Assembly: GCA_964461025.1 (NCBI GenBank)
Contig: CAYWSE010000131.1
Span: 1-5,890, forward strand
Direction of reading: 5' to 3'
Length of the DNA stretch: 5,890 nt
Source of the DNA: JAHBVL01 sp964461025
GTDB taxonomy: Bacteria; Chloroflexota; Chloroflexia; Thermomicrobiales; UBA6265
In this document: positions 1-5,888 of the stretch, piece after piece
Numbering within the stretch: the first letter of the stretch is position 1
Layout: every line of letters begins with the position of its first letter
The notes under the pieces: model-generated
Databases searched by the model: none
The model's input: the letters and a program-made list of their open reading frames with translations, nothing else
What the model was told of the DNA's origin: nothing
Position numbers and translations under genes: made by a program

Positions 1-651
1 GAGTCTTTTTTCGATGCGCATCCTGACTTCGGTCGGACAGCCGTCTTCGCCGTCCTGCCGATTCACTGTTTCGACTTCGAAGAACCGAGCCAGACACCGT
101 TCTGCCAGCAGAAGCTGCAGTGGCTGGTGAGCAACGGCTACGAAGTCGCCAACCACACGTGGGACCATCAGGACCTTGGTGATGTCTCGAACGAGGTCTT
201 CCTGGAAAAAATCGGGGACACTACGCTTTGGATTCGGGAGCAGACCGGCGTCGAAACGGCCAGCGCCGCGCTGATCCTGCCGTATGGTGTCTTCCCCGGC
301 GGCGAGCACTGGGAGCAGCAATGGGACTGGATCCGCCACGGATTCGAATACGAGGGCCAACGCATTCAGTTGATGACCGTTCTCGCCGCCGGCGCCGACC
401 CCGCCCCCTCGCCGATGAATGTCAATTTCGACGTCATGTCGATTGCCCGCATTGGCGCGAAGGACTACCCGTCTGATGGTGAAGCCGATCTCTTCCTCAA
501 TTTCTGGTTTGGTGTGTTTGCATCGAGCCCGGAAAGCCTCTACACCAGCGACGGCAACCCCAACACAGTCACCTTCCCCTCCTGGGCCTCTGGCCAGCTC
601 GATACCGAGAAAGCCGCCGCAGAGGGCATTGAGGTTATCGAGTACGACTAG
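1..651 (+). CDS. polysaccharide deacetylase (NodB domain), 5'-truncated by window edge
   Basis: The frame is open from base 1 to the TAG at 649-651, giving 216 visible codons; the true start is upstream of the window. Visible residues 13-19 (TAVFAVL) look like the NodB core strand. NGYEVANHTWDH at 45-56 contains the H-T-x-x-H metal-binding motif (H52, H56). LPYG at 93-96 corresponds to the R-x-P-Y-G motif, but the usual Arg is replaced by a hydrophobic residue. The catalytic Asp motif (TFDD-like) would lie upstream and cannot be seen. Members of this family (PF01522, carbohydrate esterase 4) remove N- or O-acetyl groups from peptidoglycan, chitin-like or other polysaccharides and are usually exported. 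The tail after about residue 120 is an extra C-terminal segment I do not recognise. The substrate cannot be told from this. The family call is good; enzymatic activity is inferred. Confidence 0.85.
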   Translation, partial: ESFFDAHPDFGRTAVFAVLPIHCFDFEEPSQTPFCQQKLQWLVSNGYEVANHTWDHQDLGDVSNEVFLEKIGDTTLWIREQTGVETASAALILPYGVFPGGEHWEQQWDWIRHGFEYEGQRIQLMTVLAAGADPAPSPMNVNFDVMSIARIGAKDYPSDGEADLFLNFWFGVFASSPESLYTSDGNPNTVTFPSWASGQLDTEKAAAEGIEVIEYD

Positions 652-685
652 GCAAAGGGCAATCGGCAATAGGCAAAAGGCAATG
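651..685. repeat. five tandem 7-nt repeats, consensus GGCAAWN
   Basis: Five consecutive heptamers start exactly at 651, 658, 665, 672 and 679. All begin GGCAA, and the last two bases are AG, TC, TA, AA and TG in order. The first base of the array is also the last base of the deacetylase stop codon. A sixth copy decays at 686 (GCGAG). Short GGCAAT-type heptad arrays of this kind occur between genes in a number of bacterial genomes, and when translated they give spurious GNRQ/IADC peptides. I recall this from general experience and could not check it here. A single GGCAATC also occurs just after ispH at 1760-1766. Confidence 0.75.
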
Positions 686-702
686 GCGAGTTTGTGGCCC
701 GC

Positions 703-708
703 TATACT
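703..708 (+). promoter_or_regulatory. possible -10 element for ispH
   Basis: TATACT matches five of six positions of the sigma-70 -10 consensus and lies in the 118-nt gap upstream of ispH, about 60 nt before its start. No convincing -35 element sits 16-18 nt upstream, because that position falls in the heptamer repeat. This is a weak candidate only. Confidence 0.3.
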
Positions 709-769
709 TGACCACTGACGAGGACCGGGCATCGGCGCTCACGTCCATACTCCAGTTTGCAGAGCAATC

Positions 770-1756
770 GTGACCATCACACTCGAACCTCAAACCGACC
801 AGAAGCGCATTGTCGTGGCCGACGAGCTCGGCTATTGCTGGGGTGTCCGGCGCGCTCTCGACATCATCCAGGATTCCGCCCAGCAGACCGGCCCGATCGC
901 CCCGGTTGGCGACATCATCCACAACCCCCAGGTCGTCGAACGCTTGCGCGTCAAGGGAGTTGTCGGCGCCGAATCGGTCGATGCCGCGGCGCGGGAAGGA
1001 TTCAAGCGCGTCGCCATCACCGCGCATGGACAGGGACCGCATCTGGCCGAGCAAGCCGCGGCAGCCAATCTCGAGCTCGTCGACACCACCTGTCCGCTGG
1101 TGACAAAAGTCCAGCGCCTCGCCCAGAAGCTCGTTCGCCAGGGATATTTCCTCGTGGTCTACGGTGATTCCTACCACCCCGAAGTCAAGGGCGTGCTCGG
1201 ATGGGCCAGCACCACCAAATCGGTTTCGGCGAAACATATCGAAGACCTGCCCTGGAACGCCCGTCGTGGCGAGACTGGCCCCGGCAAAGTTTCGCCGCCG
1301 CGCAAGGTTGCGCTCGTCAGCCAGACGACCAAAAATGTCGACGAGCTGATGAAGTTTGCCCGCCAACTGCAGGAAATGGTCGTGCCGGAAGGCGGTGAAT
1401 TCCGTCTCTGCAACACCATCTGCGAACCGACCAGCGAACGCCAGAATGCCCTGAAGCGACTCGTCGATCAGGACCATTGCGATGTCATCTTCGCCATCGG
1501 TGGCATGAAGAGCAGCAACACCGCTCGTCTCGCCGAAGTTGGCAACGCCATGGGCGTCGATTCGTATCACATCGAACGACCGGAAGACATTCTCCCCGAG
1601 TGGCTGGAGGGCCGAACGACGGTTGGCATCACCGCCGGCGCATCGACCCCCGACGACGTCATCGAAGATGTCGTCGCGCACCTCGCCGGCTACGGATACG
1701 CACCCCCCGTCGGCGGCATCCGCAAAGTCGACCCGGACTACGTCCCGGCGTATTGA
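770..1756 (+). CDS. ispH: 4-hydroxy-3-methylbut-2-enyl diphosphate reductase (IspH/LytB)
   Basis: This is the last enzyme of the MEP isoprenoid pathway, an iron-sulfur reductase that converts HMBPP to IPP and DMAPP in the cytoplasm. The 328-residue product is complete. The three cluster cysteines are C23 (GYCWGVRRA), C108 (DTTCPLVTKV) and C218 (NTICEPTSERQ). The substrate-pocket residues correspond to H51 (GDIIHNPQVV), H86 (TAHG), H136 and E138 (YHPEVKG), the T186/T187 region (SQTTKNVDEL), S248-S249-N250 (GGMKSSNTARL) and S292 (TAGASTP). The CWGV form of the first motif is like that of plant and cyanobacterial enzymes, where E. coli has CAGV. The length is close to the 316 residues of E. coli IspH, with about 11 extra residues before C23. 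The GTG start has only a weak upstream AGAG (761-764). A later GTG at 815 would also keep C23, so the exact start is uncertain. A 385-codon open frame on the opposite strand is a shadow. Confidence 0.97.
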   Translation: MTITLEPQTDQKRIVVADELGYCWGVRRALDIIQDSAQQTGPIAPVGDIIHNPQVVERLRVKGVVGAESVDAAAREGFKRVAITAHGQGPHLAEQAAAANLELVDTTCPLVTKVQRLAQKLVRQGYFLVVYGDSYHPEVKGVLGWASTTKSVSAKHIEDLPWNARRGETGPGKVSPPRKVALVSQTTKNVDELMKFARQLQEMVVPEGGEFRLCNTICEPTSERQNALKRLVDQDHCDVIFAIGGMKSSNTARLAEVGNAMGVDSYHIERPEDILPEWLEGRTTVGITAGASTPDDVIEDVVAHLAGYGYAPPVGGIRKVDPDYVPAY

Positions 1757-1854
1757 GGCGGCAATCGGCCGTCTTGCCCACTTCCCAATCATCTGGTCAA
1801 ATGCGCGAAGCTATTTCTGACGGCGTACCGCCGGCTGCGGACGGCCTTTCCAAC

Positions 1855-1860
1855 GAGGTG
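1855..1860 (+). promoter_or_regulatory. Shine-Dalgarno that selects the TTG start of the sialidase-like gene
   Basis: GAGGTG ends 5 nt before the TTG at 1866. This good match to the anti-SD sequence at normal spacing is the main reason for accepting a TTG start. Confidence 0.7.
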
Positions 1861-1865
1861 CCACG

Positions 1866-2936
1866 TTGAACGACCCTTGTCCTTATCTCCTGCCCAGTGC
1901 TCCCTTCGAGCTGATCGATGCGAAGACGCTTTTCGCCTCCGGCAACCGGATGCGGCGTCACTTCGGAGGGCTCCACACCTGCCCGTCCGGTCGCATCCTC
2001 CTCACCTTCATGCATGGCACAATGCCCCGCACCAACGATGCCGGCACGATGATTTCGCACTCGGACGACAACGGCGTCAACTGGAGTCCACCGCGACCGC
2101 TCTGGGCCGTGCCGGGGTGGGACAGTTTTCCGAATGGCGGCGCCTGCCAGATCACTGACGATCGCATCCGGCTCTTCATCGGGCAGTACCGCTTTGCTCC
2201 CGACGCCGGGGGCAAACAACCTTTCGACGCTGGCTGGCACACCAAGTACATCGACAGCACCGACGAAGGAGCGCACTGGACCGAACCGAGCGACGACGTC
2301 AAGGTTTTCCCGAGCTGGACCGAGTTCTACGGCACCAGCAATCCGCACAAACTCGCCGACGGTCGCTTGCTCTGGGCGGTACAGGGAACGCAGGATCGCG
2401 ATGCCGACTGGCGAGTAGGCGTCAGCTTCACTGACGCAGAGGATAACGACTTCTCCCCGCCGATCATCTATGCCCAGGATCCCTACTTCCAGTACAGTGA
2501 CAACGACATCGTCCGCCTGCCCGACGGTCGCCTCCTCACCGTGTTCCGCGAGCACATGGAAAATGGCACCTTCTTTTCCCACTCCTCCGATGAAGGGCAG
2601 ACGTGGACCGACTTCCGCCCCACCGGATTCCGCGGCGCCAATTTCCGGTTGTTCATCCTCAAATCCGGCGATGTTTGCTGCCTTTATCGCGATGAAGACC
2701 CTGCTCACTACGGCACGAGCATCGGCGTCAGCAAAGACGGCGGTGAAACCTGGGAATGGGCCGGTAGTCTCTACTACCAGCCGAACTCCACTGTGCACCG
2801 GCCCGGCTACTTCTGTGGCTGCCCCGATCTGGTCGAAGCGGCGGACGGTACCCTCGTCGCCGTCCTTCACACCTACGAAGACAACGACGGCGAGATGTGT
2901 CTCCACCTACTTAGGTTGCGCGATATCTCATCGTGA
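1866..2936 (+). CDS. sialidase-like six-bladed beta-propeller with Asp boxes
   Basis: The 356-residue product has four canonical Asp boxes (S-x-D-x-G-x-x-W) at residues 66-73, 131-138, 240-247 and 289-296. Six strand patterns of the 'DGRLL' type start near residues 36, 92, 159, 213, 258 and 319, giving a six-bladed propeller as in the sialidase superfamily (BNR repeat, PF13088-like). A degenerate Asp-box-like turn lies at 187-199. Family members are exo-sialidases or related glycoside-binding or hydrolysing proteins. The N-terminal R-I-P motif of true sialidases is not evident; the nearest basic segment is R28-R31. I cannot assign the arginine triad or the nucleophile, so the substrate is open. 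No signal peptide or membrane segment is visible, so a cytoplasmic location is inferred. The protein has eight cysteines, including the C271-C272 pair and C317/C319. The start is TTG, supported by GAGGTG at 1855-1860. A long antisense frame (1797-2906) is a shadow. Confidence 0.85.
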   Translation: MNDPCPYLLPSAPFELIDAKTLFASGNRMRRHFGGLHTCPSGRILLTFMHGTMPRTNDAGTMISHSDDNGVNWSPPRPLWAVPGWDSFPNGGACQITDDRIRLFIGQYRFAPDAGGKQPFDAGWHTKYIDSTDEGAHWTEPSDDVKVFPSWTEFYGTSNPHKLADGRLLWAVQGTQDRDADWRVGVSFTDAEDNDFSPPIIYAQDPYFQYSDNDIVRLPDGRLLTVFREHMENGTFFSHSSDEGQTWTDFRPTGFRGANFRLFILKSGDVCCLYRDEDPAHYGTSIGVSKDGGETWEWAGSLYYQPNSTVHRPGYFCGCPDLVEAADGTLVAVLHTYEDNDGEMCLHLLRLRDISS

Positions 2937-2991
2937 GCATGGTCGACGAGGTGAAGGCACTGAGGGCGTTGTAGACCTGGCTCATTCGGGC

Positions 2992-2997
2992 GAGGAG
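2992..2997 (+). promoter_or_regulatory. ribosome binding site of the DUF433 gene
   Basis: GAGGAG lies 8 nt before the ATG at 3006. It supports this start and is the only strong RBS for the two-gene toxin-antitoxin unit. Confidence 0.65.
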
Positions 2998-3005
2998 ACG
3001 CAAAG

Positions 3006-3251
3006 ATGTCAGTCAAACCGTCAGTCGAACGAGTGACAAGTGACCCTGGAATTTTCGGCGGAAAGCCAATTATTCGGGGCACGCGCATTGCCGTTGATCT
3101 GATTTACGATTGGATCGCCAGCGGACAAACCCCGGCACAGATTCTCGAAGACTATCCGAATCTGACTGAGCAGGATATTCAGGCCGCTCTCGACTTTACC
3201 GATCAGATTGCGAGCCGCACTGAGATTCGACCCTGGCGTGCGATCGGGTGA
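3006..3251 (+). CDS. DUF433 family antitoxin (VapB45-like)
   Basis: The 81-residue product carries the full DUF433 signature (PF04255): P14-G-I-x-GGKPIIRGTRI (14-28), then V30-D-L-I, a short helix with G40, and the I46-L-x-D-Y-P-x-L motif (46-53) followed by T54-E-x-D-I-x-A-A-L (54-62). DUF433 proteins are small winged-helix-like proteins that usually lie directly upstream of a DUF5615 PIN-like toxin. They are thought to act as the antitoxin and probably as the operon repressor. That arrangement is present here: the stop (TGA, 3249-3251) overlaps the GTG of the next gene. The gene appears intact, so the antitoxin may still be made although its partner is interrupted. The family is recognised with high confidence; the antitoxin role is known for relatives and inferred here. 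Confidence 0.93.
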   Translation: MSVKPSVERVTSDPGIFGGKPIIRGTRIAVDLIYDWIASGQTPAQILEDYPNLTEQDIQAALDFTDQIASRTEIRPWRAIG

Positions 3252-3625
3252 CGAAACTCCTGCTGGACGCGAATCTCTCACCACGAACGGCCAGATTTCT
3301 CACAAACGAACTGGGCCTTGATGCTGTTTCTTTGCTCCGCCTGGGGCTGGGGCAACTGCAGGATTTTGACGTGCTCAGGCTCGCTCGTCGGGAATGACGA
3401 GTCATTATCACGCTCGACAGCGACTTTATCTCCCCGACCCTGGTGACCGGTCGTATCGAAGTCGGCGTCATTCTCCTCGGCCTAAGAGGAGATGACCGGG
3501 CGCTTCCCGCACTCAACACCATACTCAAGCGGTTCTTTGAACAACAAGCTCCCTCCATCGATCTCGACCGCGCGTTGGTTGTCGACCGCCGCGACCGGGT
3601 CGAGGTTATTGCATCTGGAAACTAA
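3248..3625 (+). pseudogene. DUF5615 PIN-like toxin interrupted by one in-frame TGA
   Basis: Starting at the GTG that overlaps the antitoxin stop (GTGA), the frame reads TKLLLDANLSPRTARFL, the typical DUF5615 N-terminus, with acidic D7 plus N9 and S11. It meets TGA at 3395-3397 (codon 50). It then continues in the same frame as RVIITLDSDF, the conserved T-x-D-x-DF strand with D57 and D59, and runs 75 more codons to TAA at 3623-3625. Joined, the product would be 125 residues, a normal length for this PIN-like RNase family (related to Mut7-C and VapC). There is no frameshift or second stop. Relatives often have Gly at the stop position, so a single GGA-to-TGA change would explain it. The upstream 49 residues lack the second acidic cluster, so the short product should be inactive. 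Its translation probably depended on coupling, as no strong RBS is seen. A sequencing error remains possible. Confidence 0.85.
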
Positions 3626-3673
3626 CCTTCCTGCGTTACATTCTCCTGGAATCCGACAAGTTCGACGTTGTCA

Positions 3674-3716
3674 TCACGTTCCGTCGATACGTATCGCGAC
3701 TCTCCCAACAACGTGA
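3674..3716. repeat. nested inverted repeats at the convergent gene junction
   Basis: A perfect 12-nt palindrome, CGATACGTATCG (3685-3696), lies inside a 7-nt inverted repeat: TCACGTT at 3674-3680 pairs with AACGTGA at 3710-3716. The element sits in the 95-nt gap between the toxin remnant (+) and the propeller gene (-), where a two-way terminator would be expected. It has no T-tract and no long GC stem, so I cannot call it a terminator. It could equally be a protein-binding site or chance. Confidence 0.35.
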
Positions 3717-3720
3717 CAGA

Positions 3721-5283
3721 CTATTCGACCACCGTCAGTGTGGCTGCATCGATCGCTGTCGCGTGCCGTAGACCATCCTCAGTTTCAGTTTCAGCGGCAA
3801 TGCGCACGACTCGCTCGCCCGTATCGTCTTCTCTTGCTACATATTGGACGTGAACGATCCCGCCAGCGGTGAAAGTGCCGTCGCCAGCGCGCTGGTCGCC
3901 GTTCAACCCGTCATCGAGCAACGCGGCGCCGCTGCCGACATTCATGTCCACGAACCCATCGAGCAGCGCCGCAAACCCGACGCCCAGCACCTCGTCATCT
4001 GAGCTTACAGTTGCCTGGGCCGTCGTCGAGGAAGCTCCATTCAATCCAATCTCTGCAGGATCGACGGATACACTGCTGATTTCCGGAGATTGCCCTGGAT
4101 TCGCGGGATCGATCTCCATGGTTGCCAGTTGTTCCTGCGGATTCGCGCAATCCGCGCATCGCACCGTCCGCATTGCGTAGAGAAACGTCTGCCCGCTGGC
4201 GTCCATCGTCGCTCTGGCCAGACCGTCGGTCAGCACGGCTTCGTGACTGCCGCCCACGTTCGTGATCGATACCGCCAGCGTCGTCACCTGTGCGGTTGCA
4301 GTGTCGTAGAGGAGCCCGAATGGACTTACCAGCAAGAGCGAACCATCGCTGCTCAGCTGAATCGGTTCATAGAACCCACCGTACGGCGCTCCCGGCATCG
4401 CCCGAGGCGACCCACCGGACGCCGCAACAACCTCGATCTGATCGACATCCGATTCGCGCGGCACAACATTGTAGGCGACCGTCGAGCCGTCTCCGCTGAT
4501 CGCCACTCTGAACACGAATTGCAGCCCTTCTCTCAGGACTGTCAGATCTCCGCCGTTGCCGTCTGCGGTGAGCACGTTCTGTCCATCGCCGGTATAGGCC
4601 TCAAAGACGATCCTGTTCCCGTCAGAAGAAGAATCGAGCGTGCGGCCGTCGCCATGAAAGCAGCAAAGGTTCGGGTCAAGCGGCGCGCCCACGACGGCAG
4701 CAACCGCTTCCGAGCTGACGACTTGCCGGAGATTGGCTCCACTGGCATCGATTGCCCAGACGCCATGCGGCACGGACTCGCCACTTTCGGCAATGGCGGC
4801 GCCTCGCCGGACCAGGAAGAACACCGTCTCGCCGTTGCCGCTGATCGAGATGGCGGTGATCTCATTGCTGGTCAGCGTGATGAGCGACCGCGCTCCGCTG
4901 TCATCTGCAATGCGTACCTGCACGCTTTCCGAGGAAACCACTGTGGAACCATCGTCACTGATATCGACAAAGGAGTTGCAGTAGCAGAGCGAGGTGTAGC
5001 TGTCGACCTCCCTCATCCCGCTGCCGTCGAAGCCGATCGTGTAAATGCGATTGGGCGTTTCCGGGTCGCCGGTTCCGGGAGCGTCCATGAAGACGCCCGT
5101 CGTGCCGTCCGCACTGAGTACAGGGAAACCGAGATACCCCGAGCCTTCGGTCAGATTCGTGATCTGGTGATAGACAAAGGCTCGCGAAGCTGGTTGCGCG
5201 GTTGTCACCGACGTGCCAGCGAAGCCGAACAGCGAGACGGCGACCGCCGCAGCAATCACCGCGCGAAGGGCAGAACAACCCAC
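3721..5283 (-). CDS. secreted TolB/WD40-like beta-propeller protein
   Basis: The 520-residue product begins with a signal peptide: R7, then a hydrophobic stretch (residues 8-23), with likely cleavage near A29. No lipobox is seen. The body carries repeated 'S-x-D-G-x-x-V-x-F' strands typical of PD40/TolB-type propellers, at about residues 54-66, 107-118, 144-156, 217-228, 260-272, 309-319 and 360-370, which suggests seven blades. A separate C-terminal domain (about 400-520) contains DDGLNGDQRAGDGTF (457-471). This Asp/Gly-rich motif, common in secreted bacterial proteins, probably binds calcium. Cysteines come in close pairs (C100/C102, C207/C208, C376/C379) and may form disulfides outside the cell. 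The GTG start is well supported by GGAGGTG 5 nt upstream. The stop is TAG at 3723-3721. No catalytic residues are identifiable, so binding or scaffolding is as likely as enzymatic function. The 405-codon frame on the plus strand (4090-5307) is a shadow. Confidence 0.85.
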   Translation of the reverse strand: MGCSALRAVIAAAVAVSLFGFAGTSVTTAQPASRAFVYHQITNLTEGSGYLGFPVLSADGTTGVFMDAPGTGDPETPNRIYTIGFDGSGMREVDSYTSLCYCNSFVDISDDGSTVVSSESVQVRIADDSGARSLITLTSNEITAISISGNGETVFFLVRRGAAIAESGESVPHGVWAIDASGANLRQVVSSEAVAAVVGAPLDPNLCCFHGDGRTLDSSSDGNRIVFEAYTGDGQNVLTADGNGGDLTVLREGLQFVFRVAISGDGSTVAYNVVPRESDVDQIEVVAASGGSPRAMPGAPYGGFYEPIQLSSDGSLLLVSPFGLLYDTATAQVTTLAVSITNVGGSHEAVLTDGLARATMDASGQTFLYAMRTVRCADCANPQEQLATMEIDPANPGQSPEISSVSVDPAEIGLNGASSTTAQATVSSDDEVLGVGFAALLDGFVDMNVGSGAALLDDGLNGDQRAGDGTFTAGGIVHVQYVAREDDTGERVVRIAAETETEDGLRHATAIDAATLTVVE

Positions 5284-5288
5284 GTGAA

Positions 5289-5295
5289 CACCTCC
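5289..5295 (-). promoter_or_regulatory. strong Shine-Dalgarno of the propeller gene
   Basis: Read on the minus strand this is GGAGGTG, a near-perfect anti-SD match, with 5 nt between it and the GTG at 5283. It fixes the start of the secreted propeller gene at a GTG and places the signal peptide at the extreme N-terminus. Confidence 0.8.
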
Positions 5296-5509
5296 GGGAG
5301 AGAATGACCGACGACAAAAGGAGCGTCTCTGGTTCTACCTTGTGCTGCAAAGGATGGTAGCGCTCGCAACGGCCAAACACAATACCTGTAGATTGGCTCA
5401 AAGCGGAGAGAGGCTTCGGGCATATCGCACGACCGGGCCTCGTGCTGGCGCGTCAACTAGGCGCAGAACGCGGTTCCATCCCGGCCACCTTTTGTGATGA
5501 TTCATTTAC

Positions 5510-5538
5510 TTGACGCTACCTACCAACGAGCGCAAGAT
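5510..5538 (+). promoter_or_regulatory. weak sigma-70-type promoter candidate
   Basis: TTGACG (5510-5515, five of six to the -35 consensus) is followed after 17 nt by CAAGAT (5533-5538, three of six to the -10 consensus). Position and spacing suit the gene at 5607, giving a leader of about 60 nt, but the -10 match is poor. Confidence 0.3.
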
Positions 5539-5593
5539 GCATTTCATGCGATGGTCATCAGCGTCGACGTTCGCTCTCTGCGGCCATCAAGGA

Positions 5594-5608
5594 GTGGAGG
5601 TTCTCCAT
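5594..5608 (+). promoter_or_regulatory. RBS and start codon of the ABM-like gene within a small hairpin
   Basis: GGAGG (5596-5600) lies 6 nt before the ATG at 5607 and marks the start. GGAG (5596-5599) can pair with CTCC (5603-5606) across a GTT loop, extended by T5595-A5607 and a G5594-T5608 wobble, so the SD and the first start-codon bases could be masked in the mRNA. A second SD-like AAGGAG lies just upstream at 5589-5594. The RBS is secure; a regulatory role for the hairpin is speculative. Confidence 0.5.
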
Positions 5609-5888
5609 GTACATCGTCGTTCGCACTTGGACAAATGCCGGGGATTTAGCTGACGAAATGCTGAAGCGGCAACAGGAAGTCACTGACCTGATCAAAGGTG
5701 TTCCCGGGTTTGTCGCGTATTACGCCACCCGCGCTGGTGGCACCCTCACCTCTGTGACGGTCTGTGAGAGCAAAGAAGGAACGCAGGAATCAACGCGCCT
5801 GGCTGGCGACTGGGTCAAAAAGAACATCACAGGGGCAGCGATTGGCGCGCCGCAGGTCGCTGAAGGAGAAACGTTCATCCAGTTCTGA
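5607..5888 (+). CDS. small ABM-like dimeric alpha/beta-barrel protein
   Basis: The 93-residue product fits the ferredoxin-like layout of the antibiotic biosynthesis monooxygenase (ABM, PF03992) and dimeric alpha/beta-barrel superfamily. It has a first strand at 2-8, helix 13-30, the typical 'PGFVAYY' turn and strand at 33-39, a strand at 47-54 (LTSVTVCE), helix 56-74 with a 'DW' at 68-69, and a last strand near 83-93. Similar stand-alone proteins of about 95 residues with PGF-x-AYY and a DWV helix are widespread and mostly annotated as hypothetical. Known relatives include heme-degrading and quinol-oxidising enzymes, but no catalytic residues can be assigned here and many members have no known reaction. 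It has no signal peptide and is probably a cytoplasmic dimer. It is the last gene in the window and ends 2 nt from the edge, so operon partners cannot be seen. Confidence 0.75.
   Translation: MYIVVRTWTNAGDLADEMLKRQQEVTDLIKGVPGFVAYYATRAGGTLTSVTVCESKEGTQESTRLAGDWVKKNITGAAIGAPQVAEGETFIQF

Larger units (their letters stand above)
5284..5606. other. 323-nt divergent intergenic region
   Basis: This gap separates the propeller gene (-) from the ABM-like gene (+), which are transcribed away from each other, so it should hold both promoters. I see the two ribosome binding sites at its ends and a weak plus-strand promoter candidate at 5510-5538. For the minus strand, TTGACG-like (5456-5451), TTGAGC (5401-5396) and TATTGT (5384-5379) sequences occur but not at usable spacing, so no promoter is called. 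There is no tRNA, no repeat array and no credible small gene; the open frame at 5256-5456 on the minus strand runs through the propeller gene's RBS. Confidence 0.6.

Noticed and set aside
1760..1778. GGCAA/TTGCC inverted repeat after ispH as a terminator
   Set aside because: The stem is only 5 bp with a 9-nt loop and there is no T-tract.
635..1792. 385-codon open frame on the minus strand opposite ispH
   Set aside because: ispH carries all family motifs on the plus strand. The antisense frame has no recognisable domain and reads through the heptamer repeat; long mirror frames are common in GC-rich genes.
1821..1833. CGGCG-TAC-CGCCG hairpin upstream of the sialidase-like gene
   Set aside because: A 5-bp stem with a 3-nt loop is expected by chance in GC-rich DNA; it has no T-tract and no link to a known regulatory element.
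1797..2906. 369-codon open frame on the minus strand opposite the sialidase-like gene
   Set aside because: The plus-strand product has four Asp boxes and a good RBS; the antisense product has no recognisable motif.
3395..3397. TGA read as glycine (alternative genetic code) or as selenocysteine
   Set aside because: TGA ends ispH, the sialidase-like gene, the DUF433 gene and the ABM-like gene at family-typical lengths, so it is a stop in this organism. DUF5615 proteins have no known selenocysteine and I saw no clear SECIS-like stem after the codon.
3443..3625. GTG-started 60-codon frame after the toxin stop as a separate small gene
   Set aside because: It is simply the C-terminal part of the interrupted toxin in the same frame, and the start lies inside the conserved domain without an RBS.
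4090..5307. 405-codon open frame on the plus strand opposite the secreted propeller gene
   Set aside because: Its Arg/His-rich translation has no domain pattern, while the minus-strand frame has a signal peptide, propeller repeats and a near-perfect SD.
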